In this document: positions 38,799 to 48,064 of the stretch, piece after piece
Numbering within the stretch: position 1 is the stretch's first letter
How the letters are laid out: each line of letters opens with the position of its first letter
NCBI RefSeq assembly: GCF_017355405.1
Contig: NZ_CP061177.1
Span: forward strand, 2,711,001-2,775,000
Length of the DNA stretch: 64,000 nt
Source of the DNA: Roseomonas haemaphysalidis
GTDB lineage: Bacteria > Pseudomonadota > Alphaproteobacteria > Acetobacterales > Acetobacteraceae
Direction of reading: 5' to 3'
Program-made: the position numbers and the translations under genes
Notes under the pieces: model-generated
Seen by the model: only the letters and a program-made list of their open reading frames with translations
Databases searched by the model: none
Told to the model about the DNA's origin: nothing

Positions 38799-39542
38799 TT
38801 ATGCGGCGTCGGCGATGGCCAGGAAGTCGGCCGCGACCAGGCTGGCACCGCCGACCAGGGCCCCGTCCACATGCGGCAGCGCCAGGATCGCCTTGGCGTT
38901 GCCGGGCTTGACCGAGCCGCCATACAGGATGCGCAGCTTGCCGCCTGCCTCGCCGAAGCGGCCTTGCAGCTCGGCGCGGATGCGGGCGTGCATGGCCGCG
39001 ATATCCGCTTCCGTCGGCGTGCGGCCGGTGCCGATGGCCCAGACCGGCTCATAGGCCACCACGCCGCCGGCAGCCGCGAAGCCCTCCGGCAGGCTGCCCG
39101 CCAGCTGCGCCGCGACCACGCCCTCGGCCTCGCCCGACACGCGCTGCGCTTCGCTTTCACCCACGCAGACCACGGGCACCAGCCCGGCGGCCAGCACCGC
39201 CTCAGCCTTGGCCAGGACCACGGCATCGCTTTCGCCATGGTCGGCGCGGCGCTCGGAATGCCCCAGGATCACGTAGCGGGCGCCCGCATCGGCCAGCATC
39301 GGGGCCGAGACGTCGCCGGTGTGCGCGCCCTTGGCGGCGGCATGGCAGTCCTGGGCGCCCAGCGCCACGGCGCCGCCCAATGCCTTGGCGACCGGCAGCA
39401 GGTGCAGAAAGGGCGGGCACACCAGCAGCTCGGCGGTCCCGGCCGGGGCTGCGGCCACGCCGGCGGCCAGCTCCCGCGCCGCCGCCAGGGTGCCATGCAT
39501 CTTCCAGTTGCCTGCGATCAGGGGGCGTACGCCAGGGGTCAT
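38799..39542 (-). CDS. tpiA: Triosephosphate isomerase
   Basis: Interconverts dihydroxyacetone phosphate and glyceraldehyde 3-phosphate. The 247-residue TIM-barrel protein has [11 protein letters not shown] (catalytic Lys), the histidine in [11 protein letters not shown], the catalytic glutamate in [11 protein letters not shown], and [12 protein letters not shown] for phosphate binding. It is divergent from the foldase gene with a 133-nt spacer. Often in this class tpiA is near secG and pyrG; here it adjoins the PpiD-trp genes. Sure. Confidence 0.97.
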   Translation of the reverse strand: MTPGVRPLIAGNWKMHGTLAAARELAAGVAAAPAGTAELLVCPPFLHLLPVAKALGGAVALGAQDCHAAAKGAHTGDVSAPMLADAGARYVILGHSERRADHGESDAVVLAKAEAVLAAGLVPVVCVGESEAQRVSGEAEGVVAAQLAGSLPEGFAAAGGVVAYEPVWAIGTGRTPTEADIAAMHARIRAELQGRFGEAGGKLRILYGGSVKPGNAKAILALPHVDGALVGGASLVAADFLAIADAA

Positions 39543-39675
39543 GCCAGGGGGTCCTTCCGGTCGGCCTTGGGGATAAATCGTGCCGAGCAGGCGCTACCTG
39601 CGCCGGCAGCGTTTGGCAACCGCCCCCCTTTTGCCTATGGTCCGCCCCCGCTTCCCCCATTTCGCGCGGAATACG

Positions 39676-41583
39676 ATGCTCACTGCGATGCGCCGCCTGG
39701 CCAGCACCTGGTTTGCCAAGGCCCTCTTCCTGCTGCTGGTCCTGTCCTTTGCCATCTGGGGCATCGAGGACGTCGTGCGGAACTTCGGCAACGGCAACGC
39801 CGTGGCCACGGTGAACGGCGACCCGATCGAATTGCCGGAAGCCCAGCTGGCCAGCCGGCGGGAGATCGCCCGCATCCAGCGCCAGCTCGGCAGCAACTTC
39901 CAGGTGACGCCGCAGATCGCCGAGGGCGTCAGCCGCCAGGCGGTCGAGAACCTCGTGATGGAACGCGTGCAGCGGCAGGAGGCGAACCGCCTCGGCGTTG
40001 CCGCGCCGGATGCGGCGGTGCGCGACTACGTGTGGAGCATCCCGGCCTTTCAGGGGGCCGACGGGCGCTTCAGCCGGCCGCTAATGGAAGGCTTCCTTCG
40101 CGGCAATGGCATGACCGAGGGCGAGTTCCTGGTGCTGCTGCGCTCGGACCTGCAGCGCCAGCAGCTCGCCGGCGCCATCCGCGCCGGTGCCGCGGGCCCG
40201 GACGCATTGACCCGCCCCTTGCTGGCCTGGCAGCAGGAGCGCCGCCTGGCCGACCTCGTCGTGCTGCCGCTGGCCGAGGCCCCCGAGCCCGCCGCGCCGG
40301 ACGATGCGCAGCTGCGCCGCTTCCATGAAAACAACCCCGACCGCTTTTCATCCCCGGAATACCGGCGGGTCACGGTGCTGACGCTGTCCCCCGCCATTGT
40401 CGCGGCCGAGGTGCAGCCGAGCGAGGACGACCTGCGCGCCGCCTACGAGGCGCGCCGCGCGCAGTTCGAGGTACCGGAGAAGCGGGCGTTGGAGCAGGCG
40501 GTGATGCAAAGCCAGGACGCCGCCAACAAGGTCGCCGCCGAATGGCGTGCCGGCGCGGCCTTTCCGGCGATCGAGGCCCTGGCCCAGCAGCAGGGCGGCC
40601 AGGCGGTATCGCTCGGCACGGTGGGGCGCGACGAGCTGCCGGTGCCCGAGCTGGCCACCGCCGCCTTTGCCCTGCCGCCGGATGGCGTCAGCGACCCGGT
40701 GCAGACCGCCTTCGGCTGGCACGTGTTGAAGGTGACCGGCATCCAGCCCGCGCAGTCCCGCAGCTTCGACCAGGTGCGCGCCGAGCTGGCGGTGGATGTG
40801 ACGCGCGAAAAGGCGGCCGACCTCGCCTACGAGCGCGCCAACGAGGTGGAGGACGCCCTGGCTGGCGGCGCCACCCTGGAGGAGGTCGGCCAGCGCTTCG
40901 GCCTGCCCGTGGCCAAGCTGGTGGTCGATGCCCGCGGCCAGACGCAGGACGGCACCCCCGCCCAGCTGAACCTTGATGGCGGCGGCCGCGACGTGGCGCT
41001 GCGTGCCATCTTCACGGCGGAAACCGGTCAGGCGCCACGCCTGGCCGAGGCCGGCCAGGTGGGGCTCTTCGCCTTCGACCTGCAGGATGTCATGCCGGCC
41101 GCCCTGCGCCCCTTCGACCAGGTGCGCGACCAGGTGCTGGCCGCCTGGACCGCCGACGCCCGGCGCCGGTCGCAGGAGGAGCGCGCAGCGGCACTGCTGG
41201 GGGCCGTCCGCGGTGGCAAGAGCCTGCCGGATGCCGCGCGCGAAGCCGGCCTCGCGCCGCGCCGCGTCGGCCCCTTCCCGCGCCAGGCGGACGCCCAGGG
41301 CGATGGCCGCAACAGCCCGCCGCCCGAGTTGCTGGCACCGCTGTTCGACACCGCCGAGGGCCAGGCCACCATGGCCGAGATCGGTGGTGGTTTCGCCGTC
41401 GGGCAGGTTGCGGGTATCATCCGCCCGGACACCGCCGCCGACCCGCTGGGCCTCGGCCGCGTCCGCACCGAGGTCGAGCAGGCCATGCTGTCCGACCTTG
41501 AGGCACAATATCTGGAAGCGCTGCGCCGTGGCGCCAGCGTTTCCGTCAACCCGACCTTGATGGGACAGGTCTCCGCACGATGA
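39676..41583 (+). CDS. PpiD-like peptidylprolyl isomerase, membrane-anchored foldase
   Basis: A 635-residue SurA_N/rotamase protein of the PpiD type. One membrane helix near the N-terminus (about 14-29, AKALFLLLVLSFAIWG) anchors a large periplasmic part. The parvulin-like domain lies roughly at 255-355, with LPVPELATAAFALPPDGVS and FGWHVLKVTG. ATG 39676 gives the short MLTAMRRLASTWFAK lead typical of the family; the open frame upstream is not used. It helps outer-membrane proteins fold after export. Its stop overlaps the trpE start by 4 nt, the usual alphaproteobacterial order. Confidence 0.9.
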   Translation: MLTAMRRLASTWFAKALFLLLVLSFAIWGIEDVVRNFGNGNAVATVNGDPIELPEAQLASRREIARIQRQLGSNFQVTPQIAEGVSRQAVENLVMERVQRQEANRLGVAAPDAAVRDYVWSIPAFQGADGRFSRPLMEGFLRGNGMTEGEFLVLLRSDLQRQQLAGAIRAGAAGPDALTRPLLAWQQERRLADLVVLPLAEAPEPAAPDDAQLRRFHENNPDRFSSPEYRRVTVLTLSPAIVAAEVQPSEDDLRAAYEARRAQFEVPEKRALEQAVMQSQDAANKVAAEWRAGAAFPAIEALAQQQGGQAVSLGTVGRDELPVPELATAAFALPPDGVSDPVQTAFGWHVLKVTGIQPAQSRSFDQVRAELAVDVTREKAADLAYERANEVEDALAGGATLEEVGQRFGLPVAKLVVDARGQTQDGTPAQLNLDGGGRDVALRAIFTAETGQAPRLAEAGQVGLFAFDLQDVMPAALRPFDQVRDQVLAAWTADARRRSQEERAAALLGAVRGGKSLPDAAREAGLAPRRVGPFPRQADAQGDGRNSPPPELLAPLFDTAEGQATMAEIGGGFAVGQVAGIIRPDTAADPLGLGRVRTEVEQAMLSDLEAQYLEALRRGASVSVNPTLMGQVSAR

Positions 41584-43088
41584 ACGCCATCCGCAACCTC
41601 GACTTCGCCACCTTTGCCGCCGGGCTGTCCGCCGGGCAGGGGCAGGTGGTGTGGCGGGAAAGGGTGGCGGATCTGGATACGCCGGTCGGCACCTTCCTGA
41701 AGCTGGCGCAGGGCAAGCCCAACGCCTTTCTGTTTGAAAGCATCGAGGGCGGCGCGGCGCGCGGCCGGCACTCGGCGATCGGCATGGCGCCGGACCTGAT
41801 CTGGCGGTGCCGGGACGGCCAGGCCGAGATCAACCGCCACGCACTGACCGCCCCGCATGCCTTCGTGCCGGCCGAGCAGCCGCCCATGGACAGCCTGTCC
41901 GCGCTGATCGGCGAATGCCGCATGGCCGTGCCGGCCGGTCTGCCCCCCATCGCCGTGGGTCTCTACGGCTACCTCGGCTATGACATGGTGCGGCATATCG
42001 AGGTGCTGCCGGACCTGAACCCGCACGGGCTCGGCACGCCGGACGCGGTGATGATCCGCCCGACCCTGGTGCTGGCGTTCGACCATGTGCGCGACACCCT
42101 GACCCTGACCACGCCTGTCTGGGCGGACGGCACGGACCCGCAGACCGCATGGGATGCCGCCCAGGCCCGGCTGGACGAGGCCGAGGCGGCGCTGGACCGC
42201 CCGGTGCCCCGCCCCGCCCCGCCCGCCACCCTGCCGCCGCTGCCGGAGCCGACCAGCAACTTCACCAAGGACGACTTCATCGCGGCGGTGGAGCGGGCCA
42301 AGGAATACATCCGCGCCGGCGACTGCTTCCAGGTGGTGCCCAGCCAGCGCTTCTCGGTGCCCTTCGGCCTGCCGCCCTTCGCGCTGTACCGGGCGCTGCG
42401 GCGCATCAACCCGGCGCCGTTCCTGGTTTATTTCGACTTCGGCGGCTTTTCCATTGTCGCCGCCAGCCCGGAAATCCTGGTCCGTCTCCGCGACGGCGAG
42501 GTTACGGTGCGCCCCCTCGCCGGAACGCGCCCGCGCGGCGCGACCCCGGAACAGGACAAGGCGCTGGAGCGCGAGCTCCTGGCCGACGAAAAGGAGCGCG
42601 CCGAGCACCTGATGCTGCTGGACCTCGGACGCAACGATGTCGGCCGGGTATCCGAGATCGGCAGCGTCAAGGTGACGCAGAGCTTCAACATCGAGCGCTA
42701 CAGCCAGGTGATGCACATCGCCAGCGAGGTGCGCGGACGGCTGCGCCATGGCCTGACGGCGCTGGATGCCCTCAGTGCCGGCTTTCCCGCCGGCACGCTG
42801 TCCGGTGCGCCCAAGGTCCGGGCCATGCAGATCATCGAGGAGCTGGAGCCCTCCCGCCGCGGCATCTATGCCGGTGGCATCGGGTATTTCGGCGCCGATG
42901 GCGGCATGGATACCTGCATCGCGCTGCGCACCGCCGTGGTGAAGGACGGCGTCATGCACATCCAGGCCGGCTGCGGCGTGGTGGCGGATTCGGACCCGCT
43001 GGCGGAATACGAGGAAACCCGGGCCAAGGCCCGCGGGCTGGTGCGCGCGGCGGAAGAAGCCGTGCGCTTCGCCGCCGGCGGCCGGTAG
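41580..43088 (+). CDS. trpE: Anthranilate synthase component I
   Basis: Makes anthranilate from chorismate with TrpG. The 502-residue protein shows the chorismate-binding core [65 protein letters not shown] and [23 protein letters not shown]. The LLFES-type tryptophan feedback site is seen in the N-terminal FLFESIEGG. It overlaps ppiD by 4 nt and precedes trpG by 11 nt. There is no visible leader peptide or attenuator in front, since it begins inside the preceding gene. Confidence 0.97.
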   Translation: MNAIRNLDFATFAAGLSAGQGQVVWRERVADLDTPVGTFLKLAQGKPNAFLFESIEGGAARGRHSAIGMAPDLIWRCRDGQAEINRHALTAPHAFVPAEQPPMDSLSALIGECRMAVPAGLPPIAVGLYGYLGYDMVRHIEVLPDLNPHGLGTPDAVMIRPTLVLAFDHVRDTLTLTTPVWADGTDPQTAWDAAQARLDEAEAALDRPVPRPAPPATLPPLPEPTSNFTKDDFIAAVERAKEYIRAGDCFQVVPSQRFSVPFGLPPFALYRALRRINPAPFLVYFDFGGFSIVAASPEILVRLRDGEVTVRPLAGTRPRGATPEQDKALERELLADEKERAEHLMLLDLGRNDVGRVSEIGSVKVTQSFNIERYSQVMHIASEVRGRLRHGLTALDALSAGFPAGTLSGAPKVRAMQIIEELEPSRRGIYAGGIGYFGADGGMDTCIALRTAVVKDGVMHIQAGCGVVADSDPLAEYEETRAKARGLVRAAEEAVRFAAGGR

Positions 43089-43099
43089 GAGCGCGCCCC

Positions 43100-43702
43100 A
43101 TGATCCTGCTGATCGACAACTACGATAGCTTCACCTTCAACCTGTTTCACTTCCTGGGCGACCTTGGCGCCCAGGTCGAGGTCCGCCGCAACGATGCCCT
43201 CACGGCACAGGATGCGTTGGACCTGCAGCCGGAGGCGATCCTGCTGTCCCCCGGCCCCTGCACGCCGAACGAGGCCGGCATCTGCCTGCCGCTGATCGAG
43301 GCCGCGGCGGCGGCGCGCGTGCCGCTGATGGGCGTGTGCCTGGGCCACCAGGCCATCGGCCAGGCCTTCGGCGGCGTGGTGGAGCGCGCGACCACCCCGG
43401 TGCACGGCAAGGTCTGGGACGTGAAGCATCGCGACACGGACCTGTTCGCCGGCCTGCCCTCGCCCTTCAAGGCCACGCGCTATCATTCGCTGGTGGTGCG
43501 GCCGGACGGCCTGCCGCCGGCGCTGGAAGCCACGGCGTGGACCGAAGACGGGCTGATCATGGGCCTCGCGCATCGCGACCTGCCGATCTGGGGCGTGCAG
43601 TTCCACCCGGAAAGCATCGCCAGCGAGCACGGCCATGACATCCTGCGGAACTTCCTGCGGATGTCCGGCGTGGCTTTGCCGGCGCGCAACGTGGCCGCCT
43701 GA
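43100..43702 (+). CDS. trpG: Anthranilate synthase component II (glutamine amidotransferase)
   Basis: Supplies ammonia from glutamine to TrpE. The 200-residue class I amidotransferase starts [20 protein letters not shown] and has the nucleophile Cys80 in [11 protein letters not shown], with His/Glu in [13 protein letters not shown] 43100 has a weak ribosome site. It overlaps trpD by one base (TGATG), so TrpG and TrpD are coupled. It may also serve folate synthesis as PabA, since dual-use enzymes are frequent. Confidence 0.96.
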   Translation: MILLIDNYDSFTFNLFHFLGDLGAQVEVRRNDALTAQDALDLQPEAILLSPGPCTPNEAGICLPLIEAAAAARVPLMGVCLGHQAIGQAFGGVVERATTPVHGKVWDVKHRDTDLFAGLPSPFKATRYHSLVVRPDGLPPALEATAWTEDGLIMGLAHRDLPIWGVQFHPESIASEHGHDILRNFLRMSGVALPARNVAA

Positions 43703-44709
43703 TGTCGCTGAAGCCGGTCCTGGCGCGCCTCGCGCTGGGTGAAACGCTCGCGGAGTCGGAGGCCGAGCAGGCCTTCGGCATCATCATGGAAGGCGAGGCG
43801 ACGCCGGCGCAGATCGCCGCCATGCTGATGGCCATGCGCGTGCGTGGCGAGACGGTGGCCGAGATGACCGGCGCGGTGCGCGCCATGCGGGCACGCATGA
43901 CGGCGATCGACGCGCCGCCCGGCGCCATCGACCTCGTGGGGACGGGTGGCGACGGGGTGGGGACGCTGAACATCTCCACCGCCGCCGCCATCGTGGTGGC
44001 GGGCTGCGGCGTGCCGGTGGCCAAGCATGGCAACCGGGCGCTGTCGTCCAAGTCCGGTGCGTCGGACGTCCTGTCCGCGCTCGGCATCAACCTGGACCTG
44101 CCGATCCCGGAACTGGGCGAGGTGCTGACGCGCGCCGGCATGGTGTTCCTGATGGCGCCGCGCCACCACGCGGCGCTGCGCCACGCCGCCGGGCCGCGCG
44201 TCGAGCTGGGCACCCGTACCATTTTCAATCTGCTGGGCCCGCTGACCAGCCCGGCCCGCGTGACGCGGCAGATGACGGGCGCCTTTCATCCGCGTTGGCT
44301 GCGCCCCATGGCCGAGACGCTGGCGCGGACGGGTACCGAGCATGCGTGGCTGGTGCATGGCCAGGGCCTGGACGAGCTGGCTCTTTCCGGCCCCAGCCAG
44401 GTGGTGGAGCTGCGCCAGGGCGCGTTTCGCGAATTCACCGTGGTGCCCGAGGATGCCGGCCTGCCCCGCGCGCCGGCCGAGGCCATCCTGGGCGGCGCGC
44501 CGGAAGACAACGCGGCCGCCCTGGTCGCCTTGCTGCAGGGCGCGCCCGGAGCCTACCGCGACTGCGTGCTGCTGAACGCCGCGGCGGCCCTTGTGGTCGC
44601 CGGTGTTGAGACCGATCTGCGCGAAGCCGCAGGACGCGCCGCCGCCGCCATCGACACCGGCGCGGCCTTTGCCGTGCTGGAGCGCCTGCGCGCCGCCACC
44701 AACCCCTGA
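43702..44709 (+). CDS. trpD: Anthranilate phosphoribosyltransferase
   Basis: Joins anthranilate to phosphoribosyl pyrophosphate. The 335-residue protein has the PRPP-binding loop LVGTGGDGVGTLNISTA, KHGNRALSSKSGASDVLSALG, and RTIFNLLGPLTSPA. The DNAAALVALL region closes the helical domain. It overlaps trpG by one base and is followed by trpC after 44 nt. All other sequence elements are normal. Confidence 0.97.
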   Translation: MSLKPVLARLALGETLAESEAEQAFGIIMEGEATPAQIAAMLMAMRVRGETVAEMTGAVRAMRARMTAIDAPPGAIDLVGTGGDGVGTLNISTAAAIVVAGCGVPVAKHGNRALSSKSGASDVLSALGINLDLPIPELGEVLTRAGMVFLMAPRHHAALRHAAGPRVELGTRTIFNLLGPLTSPARVTRQMTGAFHPRWLRPMAETLARTGTEHAWLVHGQGLDELALSGPSQVVELRQGAFREFTVVPEDAGLPRAPAEAILGGAPEDNAAALVALLQGAPGAYRDCVLLNAAAALVVAGVETDLREAAGRAAAAIDTGAAFAVLERLRAATNP

Positions 44710-44753
44710 GCCGAAGCCGCGCCTCCCCTGCCGCGCGAGGAAGATGACACCGG

Positions 44754-45560
44754 ATGAACGCCCCCGCCCTGCCCGATACCCTGATCCGCATCCTAGCCGA
44801 CAAGGCCGTGGAGGTGCGCGAGCGGTCTGCCCGGACCTCGACCGACGCCATCGAGAAACTGGCGCGCGACGGCGGCAAGCCGCGTGACTTCACGGGTGCC
44901 TTATGCGGCGCCGTGGCCGAAGGGCGGATCGGCCTGATTGCCGAGATCAAGCGCGCCTCGCCGTCCGGCGGCCTGATCCGGGACCCGTTTCGCCCCGCCG
45001 AGATCGCGCAGGCCTATGAGGCCGCCGGCGCCGCCTGCCTGTCCGTCCTGACGGACGCCCCGTATTTTCAGGGCTCGCCCGAACACCTGACCGCGGCACG
45101 GGCGGCCTGCTCGTTGCCGGTTCTGCGCAAGGACTTCATGGTCGACCCCTGGCAAGTCTACGAATCCCGCGCCATGGGCGGCGATTGCATCCTGCTGATC
45201 ATGGCCGCGCTGTCCGATGCGCAGGCCAACGAGCTGGAGGATGTGGCGCGCAGCCTCGACATGTCCGTGCTGGCGGAAGTGCATGATGAGCGGGAGCTCG
45301 ACCGGGCGCTGGGGCTGAACACCCGCCTGATCGGCATCAACAACCGGGACCTGCGGAGCCTGCGGACCGACCTCGCCACGGCCGAGCGGATGGTGCCGCT
45401 GGTGCCGGCCGATCGCATCCCGGTGGCCGAAAGCGGGCTGCGCGACCCGGCGGATGTGCAGCGCATGGCCGCTGTCGGCGCCCGCTGCATCCTGGTGGGC
45501 GAGCACCTGCTGCGGCAGCCCGATGTCAGCGCCGCCGCGCGGGCCATGGTGCAGGCGTGA
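44754..45560 (+). CDS. trpC: Indole-3-glycerol phosphate synthase
   Basis: Closes the indole ring in tryptophan synthesis. The 268-residue TIM-barrel protein has [59 protein letters not shown] and [11 protein letters not shown], with [14 protein letters not shown] near the end. The ATG at 44754 has GAGGAAGA upstream. It overlaps moaC by 4 nt. trpF, trpB and trpA are not in the window and must be elsewhere, the common split arrangement in alphaproteobacteria. Confidence 0.97.
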   Translation: MNAPALPDTLIRILADKAVEVRERSARTSTDAIEKLARDGGKPRDFTGALCGAVAEGRIGLIAEIKRASPSGGLIRDPFRPAEIAQAYEAAGAACLSVLTDAPYFQGSPEHLTAARAACSLPVLRKDFMVDPWQVYESRAMGGDCILLIMAALSDAQANELEDVARSLDMSVLAEVHDERELDRALGLNTRLIGINNRDLRSLRTDLATAERMVPLVPADRIPVAESGLRDPADVQRMAAVGARCILVGEHLLRQPDVSAAARAMVQA

Positions 45561-46030
45561 GCGGCCTCACGCATTTCGACGCCGACGGCAAGGCGGTGAT
45601 GGTGGATGTCTCGGACAAGCCCTCCACCACCCGCACCGCCGTGGCGCGCGGCCGCGTGGTGATGGCGCCGGGCACCCTCGCGACCATCCAGGCAGGGGGC
45701 ATCGGCAAGGGCGACGTGCTCGGTGTGGCGCGCCTGGCCGGCATCATGGGCGCCAAGCGCACCGCCGACCTCATTCCGCTGTGCCACCCCCTGCCGCTGT
45801 CCTCGGTCCGGGTCGAGCTGGTGCCGGCGGCGCCGGATGCCGTGGAGATCGAGGCGACGGCGCGCACCACCGGCCAGACCGGCGTGGAGATGGAGGCGCT
45901 GACCGCCGTGACGGTGGCGGCACTCACGGTGTACGACATGTGCAAGGCCATCGATCGCGGCATGCGGGTGGAGGCGGTGCGCCTCATCCGCAAGGAAGGC
46001 GGCAAGTCCGGCCTTTGGGAAGCCCCCTGA
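45557..46030 (+). CDS. moaC: Cyclic pyranopterin monophosphate synthase MoaC
   Basis: Acts in molybdenum cofactor synthesis, converting 3',8-cyclo-GTP to cyclic pyranopterin monophosphate. The 157-residue protein shows [33 protein letters not shown] and [17 protein letters not shown], all hallmarks. The start is GTG at 45557, overlapping the trpC stop (GTGA). It shares one base with moeA (TGATG). The pairing with trpC in one message is typical for this bacterial class. Confidence 0.97.
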   Translation: MSGLTHFDADGKAVMVDVSDKPSTTRTAVARGRVVMAPGTLATIQAGGIGKGDVLGVARLAGIMGAKRTADLIPLCHPLPLSSVRVELVPAAPDAVEIEATARTTGQTGVEMEALTAVTVAALTVYDMCKAIDRGMRVEAVRLIRKEGGKSGLWEAP

Positions 46031-47235
46031 TGCTGTCGGTGGCCGAGGCCCGCGAGCGCATTCTGGGCGGGTTGCAACCGGTGGGTGCCGAAACGGTGTC
46101 GCTGCCCGAGGGCTGGGGCCGCGTGCTGGCGGCACCCGTGGCGGCGCGCCTGACGCAGCCGCCGGCCGACGTCTCGGCCATGGACGGCTACGCGGTGCGG
46201 GCGGCGGATGCGGTGAAGGGCGCGCGCCTCGTGGTGATCGGCGCGGCGCCGGCCGGGCATCCGTTCGGCGGCGAGCTGGGTCCGAACCAGGCGGTACGGA
46301 TTTTCACCGGTGCCGCGGTGCCCACGGGCGCAGACGGCATTCTGCTGCAGGAGGATGCCGAATCCGGGGCTGACGGTGTGCTGGTGCAGGAGGATGTCCA
46401 CCCCGGCCGTTGGATCCGCCGTGCCGGACTGGACTTCCATGTTGGCGAAGCCCTGCTGCCGGCCGGCCGCCGCCTGACCGCCCGCGACATCGGGCTGGCC
46501 GCCGCCGCCAACCATCCCTGGCTGAGCGTGCATCGGCAGCCGCGCGTCGCCATTCTGGCAACCGGCGACGAGATCTCCTTGCCGGGTGACCCGATGGGCG
46601 CGGGCGGCATCGTTTCTTCCAACGCGCACGCGCTGGCGGCGCTGGTCCGGGCTGCGGGCGGCGTGCCGATAGTGCTGCCGATCGCCCGCGATGATGCGGA
46701 AGCAATCGCCGCCGCAGCGCAGTCCGCGCGTGGCTGCGACCTCCTGGTCACCACCGGCGGCGCCAGCGTCGGCGAACACGACCTGGTCCAAAGCGCCCTT
46801 GGCCCGGCAGGCTTCGCGCTGGATTTCTGGAAGATCGCGATGCGGCCGGGCAAGCCGCTGATCTGGGGCAGGCTGGGGACAACGCCGCTGCTCGGCCTGC
46901 CTGGCAACCCGGTTTCCAGCCTGGTGTGCGGCGTGGTGTTCCTGTGGCCGGCGATCGCCGCGCTGGGCGGCCGCCCCGGGTTGCTGCCGCCCCTGCGGAC
47001 GGCCCGCCTCGGTGCCGCCCTGGCCGCGAACGACCAGCGGGCGGACTTTCTGCGAGCCACGCTGAAACGCGACGCGCAGGGCCAGTGGGTGGCGACCGCG
47101 TTTCCCGCGCAGGACAGCTCCATGCTCAAGACGATGGCCAGGGCGGACGCCCTTCTGCTTCGCGCGCCGCATGCGCCGGAGGCACCGGCCGGCAGTTCCG
47201 TCGAAATTTTAGTGCTTGACGAGCTAGGTCTCTGA
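46030..47235 (+). CDS. moeA: Molybdopterin molybdenumtransferase MoeA
   Basis: Inserts molybdenum into molybdopterin. The 401-residue protein has VSAMDGYAVRAAD, FTGAAVPTGADGI, ILATGDEISLPG, LLVTTGGASVGEHD and MRPGKPLIWG, LLGLPGNPVSSLVC. It starts at ATG 46030, overlapping moaC by one base. It ends 106 nt before the lexA start; its last bases run into the lexA promoter region. MoaB/MogA-like adenylylation is not encoded here. Confidence 0.96.
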   Translation: MLSVAEARERILGGLQPVGAETVSLPEGWGRVLAAPVAARLTQPPADVSAMDGYAVRAADAVKGARLVVIGAAPAGHPFGGELGPNQAVRIFTGAAVPTGADGILLQEDAESGADGVLVQEDVHPGRWIRRAGLDFHVGEALLPAGRRLTARDIGLAAAANHPWLSVHRQPRVAILATGDEISLPGDPMGAGGIVSSNAHALAALVRAAGGVPIVLPIARDDAEAIAAAAQSARGCDLLVTTGGASVGEHDLVQSALGPAGFALDFWKIAMRPGKPLIWGRLGTTPLLGLPGNPVSSLVCGVVFLWPAIAALGGRPGLLPPLRTARLGAALAANDQRADFLRATLKRDAQGQWVATAFPAQDSSMLKTMARADALLLRAPHAPEAPAGSSVEILVLDELGL

Positions 47236-47252
47236 AAGGGCGCAAAAAGCGG

Positions 47253-47282
47253 TTGACCGACGCGGTGGAACCTTCGTAGAAC
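47253..47282 (+). promoter_or_regulatory. lexA promoter with LexA (SOS) box
   Basis: TTGACC (47253-47258) and TAGAAC (47277-47282) are 18 nt apart and form a plausible promoter. The SOS box GAAC-CTTCGTA-GAAC, at 47268-47282, has the GAAC-N7-GAAC form known for alphaproteobacterial LexA and overlaps the -10 box. LexA bound there would repress its own gene. A second near-match, GTTC-N8-GTTC at 47304-47319, has the wrong spacing. Confidence 0.8.
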
Positions 47283-47341
47283 ATCGGTGACAGTTGCCGG
47301 TTTGTTCGCAGGCCGGTTCCGCTTTCAGGGAATTTCACCGC

Positions 47342-48064
47342 ATGCTGACGCGCAAGCAGCACGAGTTGCTGATGTTCATCGACCAGCACCTGCGCGACAC
47401 CGGGTTTTCGCCGTCCTTCGAAGAAATGAAGGAGGCCCTGAAGCTGCGGTCCAAGTCAGGGATCCACCGGCTGATCACGGCGCTGGAGGAACGCGGCTTC
47501 CTGAAGCGCCGGGCGCATCGCGCCCGTGCGCTGGAGGTGCTGCGGTTGCCGGAAGCCGTGCAGGCTCGTGCCGAGGCGACGCGTGGCACGGCCGGCGCCT
47601 CGCCCCTGCCCGCCAACGTCATTCGGGGCAATTTTTCCGGGGCGTCCGCCGCCAATGTGCGCAAGGCTTCGCCCGATACCGGGGCCGTGATGCTGCCCTT
47701 GTACGGTCGTATCGCCGCTGGCCAGCCGATCGAGGCGCTGCGGGACCAGGGCAGCAGCGTGGAGGTTCCGGCGGCGCTGCTCGCTTCCGGCGAGCATTAC
47801 GCGCTCGAAGTTTCCGGTGATTCCATGACCGGCATCGGCATCATGGACCGCGACACCGTGATCATCCGTCGGGGCGATGTCGCGGAAAGCGGCGATGTTG
47901 TCGTGGCCCTTGTGGACGACACCGAGGTGACGTTGAAGACGCTGCGCCGGCACCGCAACTCGGTGGCGCTGGAAGCAGCCAATCCGTCCTATGAGACCCG
48001 CATCTTTGGGCCGGATCGCGTCAAGGTGCAGGGCAAGCTGATCGGGCTGCTGCGCCGCTACTGA
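47342..48064 (+). CDS. lexA: LexA repressor
   Basis: SOS repressor, 240 residues. The N-terminal winged helix reads [30 protein letters not shown] with [21 protein letters not shown]. The self-cleavage site is Ala126-Gly127 in [10 protein letters not shown]; the catalytic serine is Ser161 in VSGDSMTG and lysine Lys199 in [10 protein letters not shown] linker of about 40 residues between the domains is longer than in E. coli, as usual for alphaproteobacteria. ATG 47342 is chosen as the conserved start; the promoter with an SOS box lies at 47253-47282. The end overlaps convergent comEC by 7 nt. Confidence 0.97.
   Translation: MLTRKQHELLMFIDQHLRDTGFSPSFEEMKEALKLRSKSGIHRLITALEERGFLKRRAHRARALEVLRLPEAVQARAEATRGTAGASPLPANVIRGNFSGASAANVRKASPDTGAVMLPLYGRIAAGQPIEALRDQGSSVEVPAALLASGEHYALEVSGDSMTGIGIMDRDTVIIRRGDVAESGDVVVALVDDTEVTLKTLRRHRNSVALEAANPSYETRIFGPDRVKVQGKLIGLLRRY

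Noticed and set aside
47304..47319. GTTC-N8-GTTC as a second SOS box before lexA
   Set aside because: Spacing is 8, not 7; kept only as a possible weak site.
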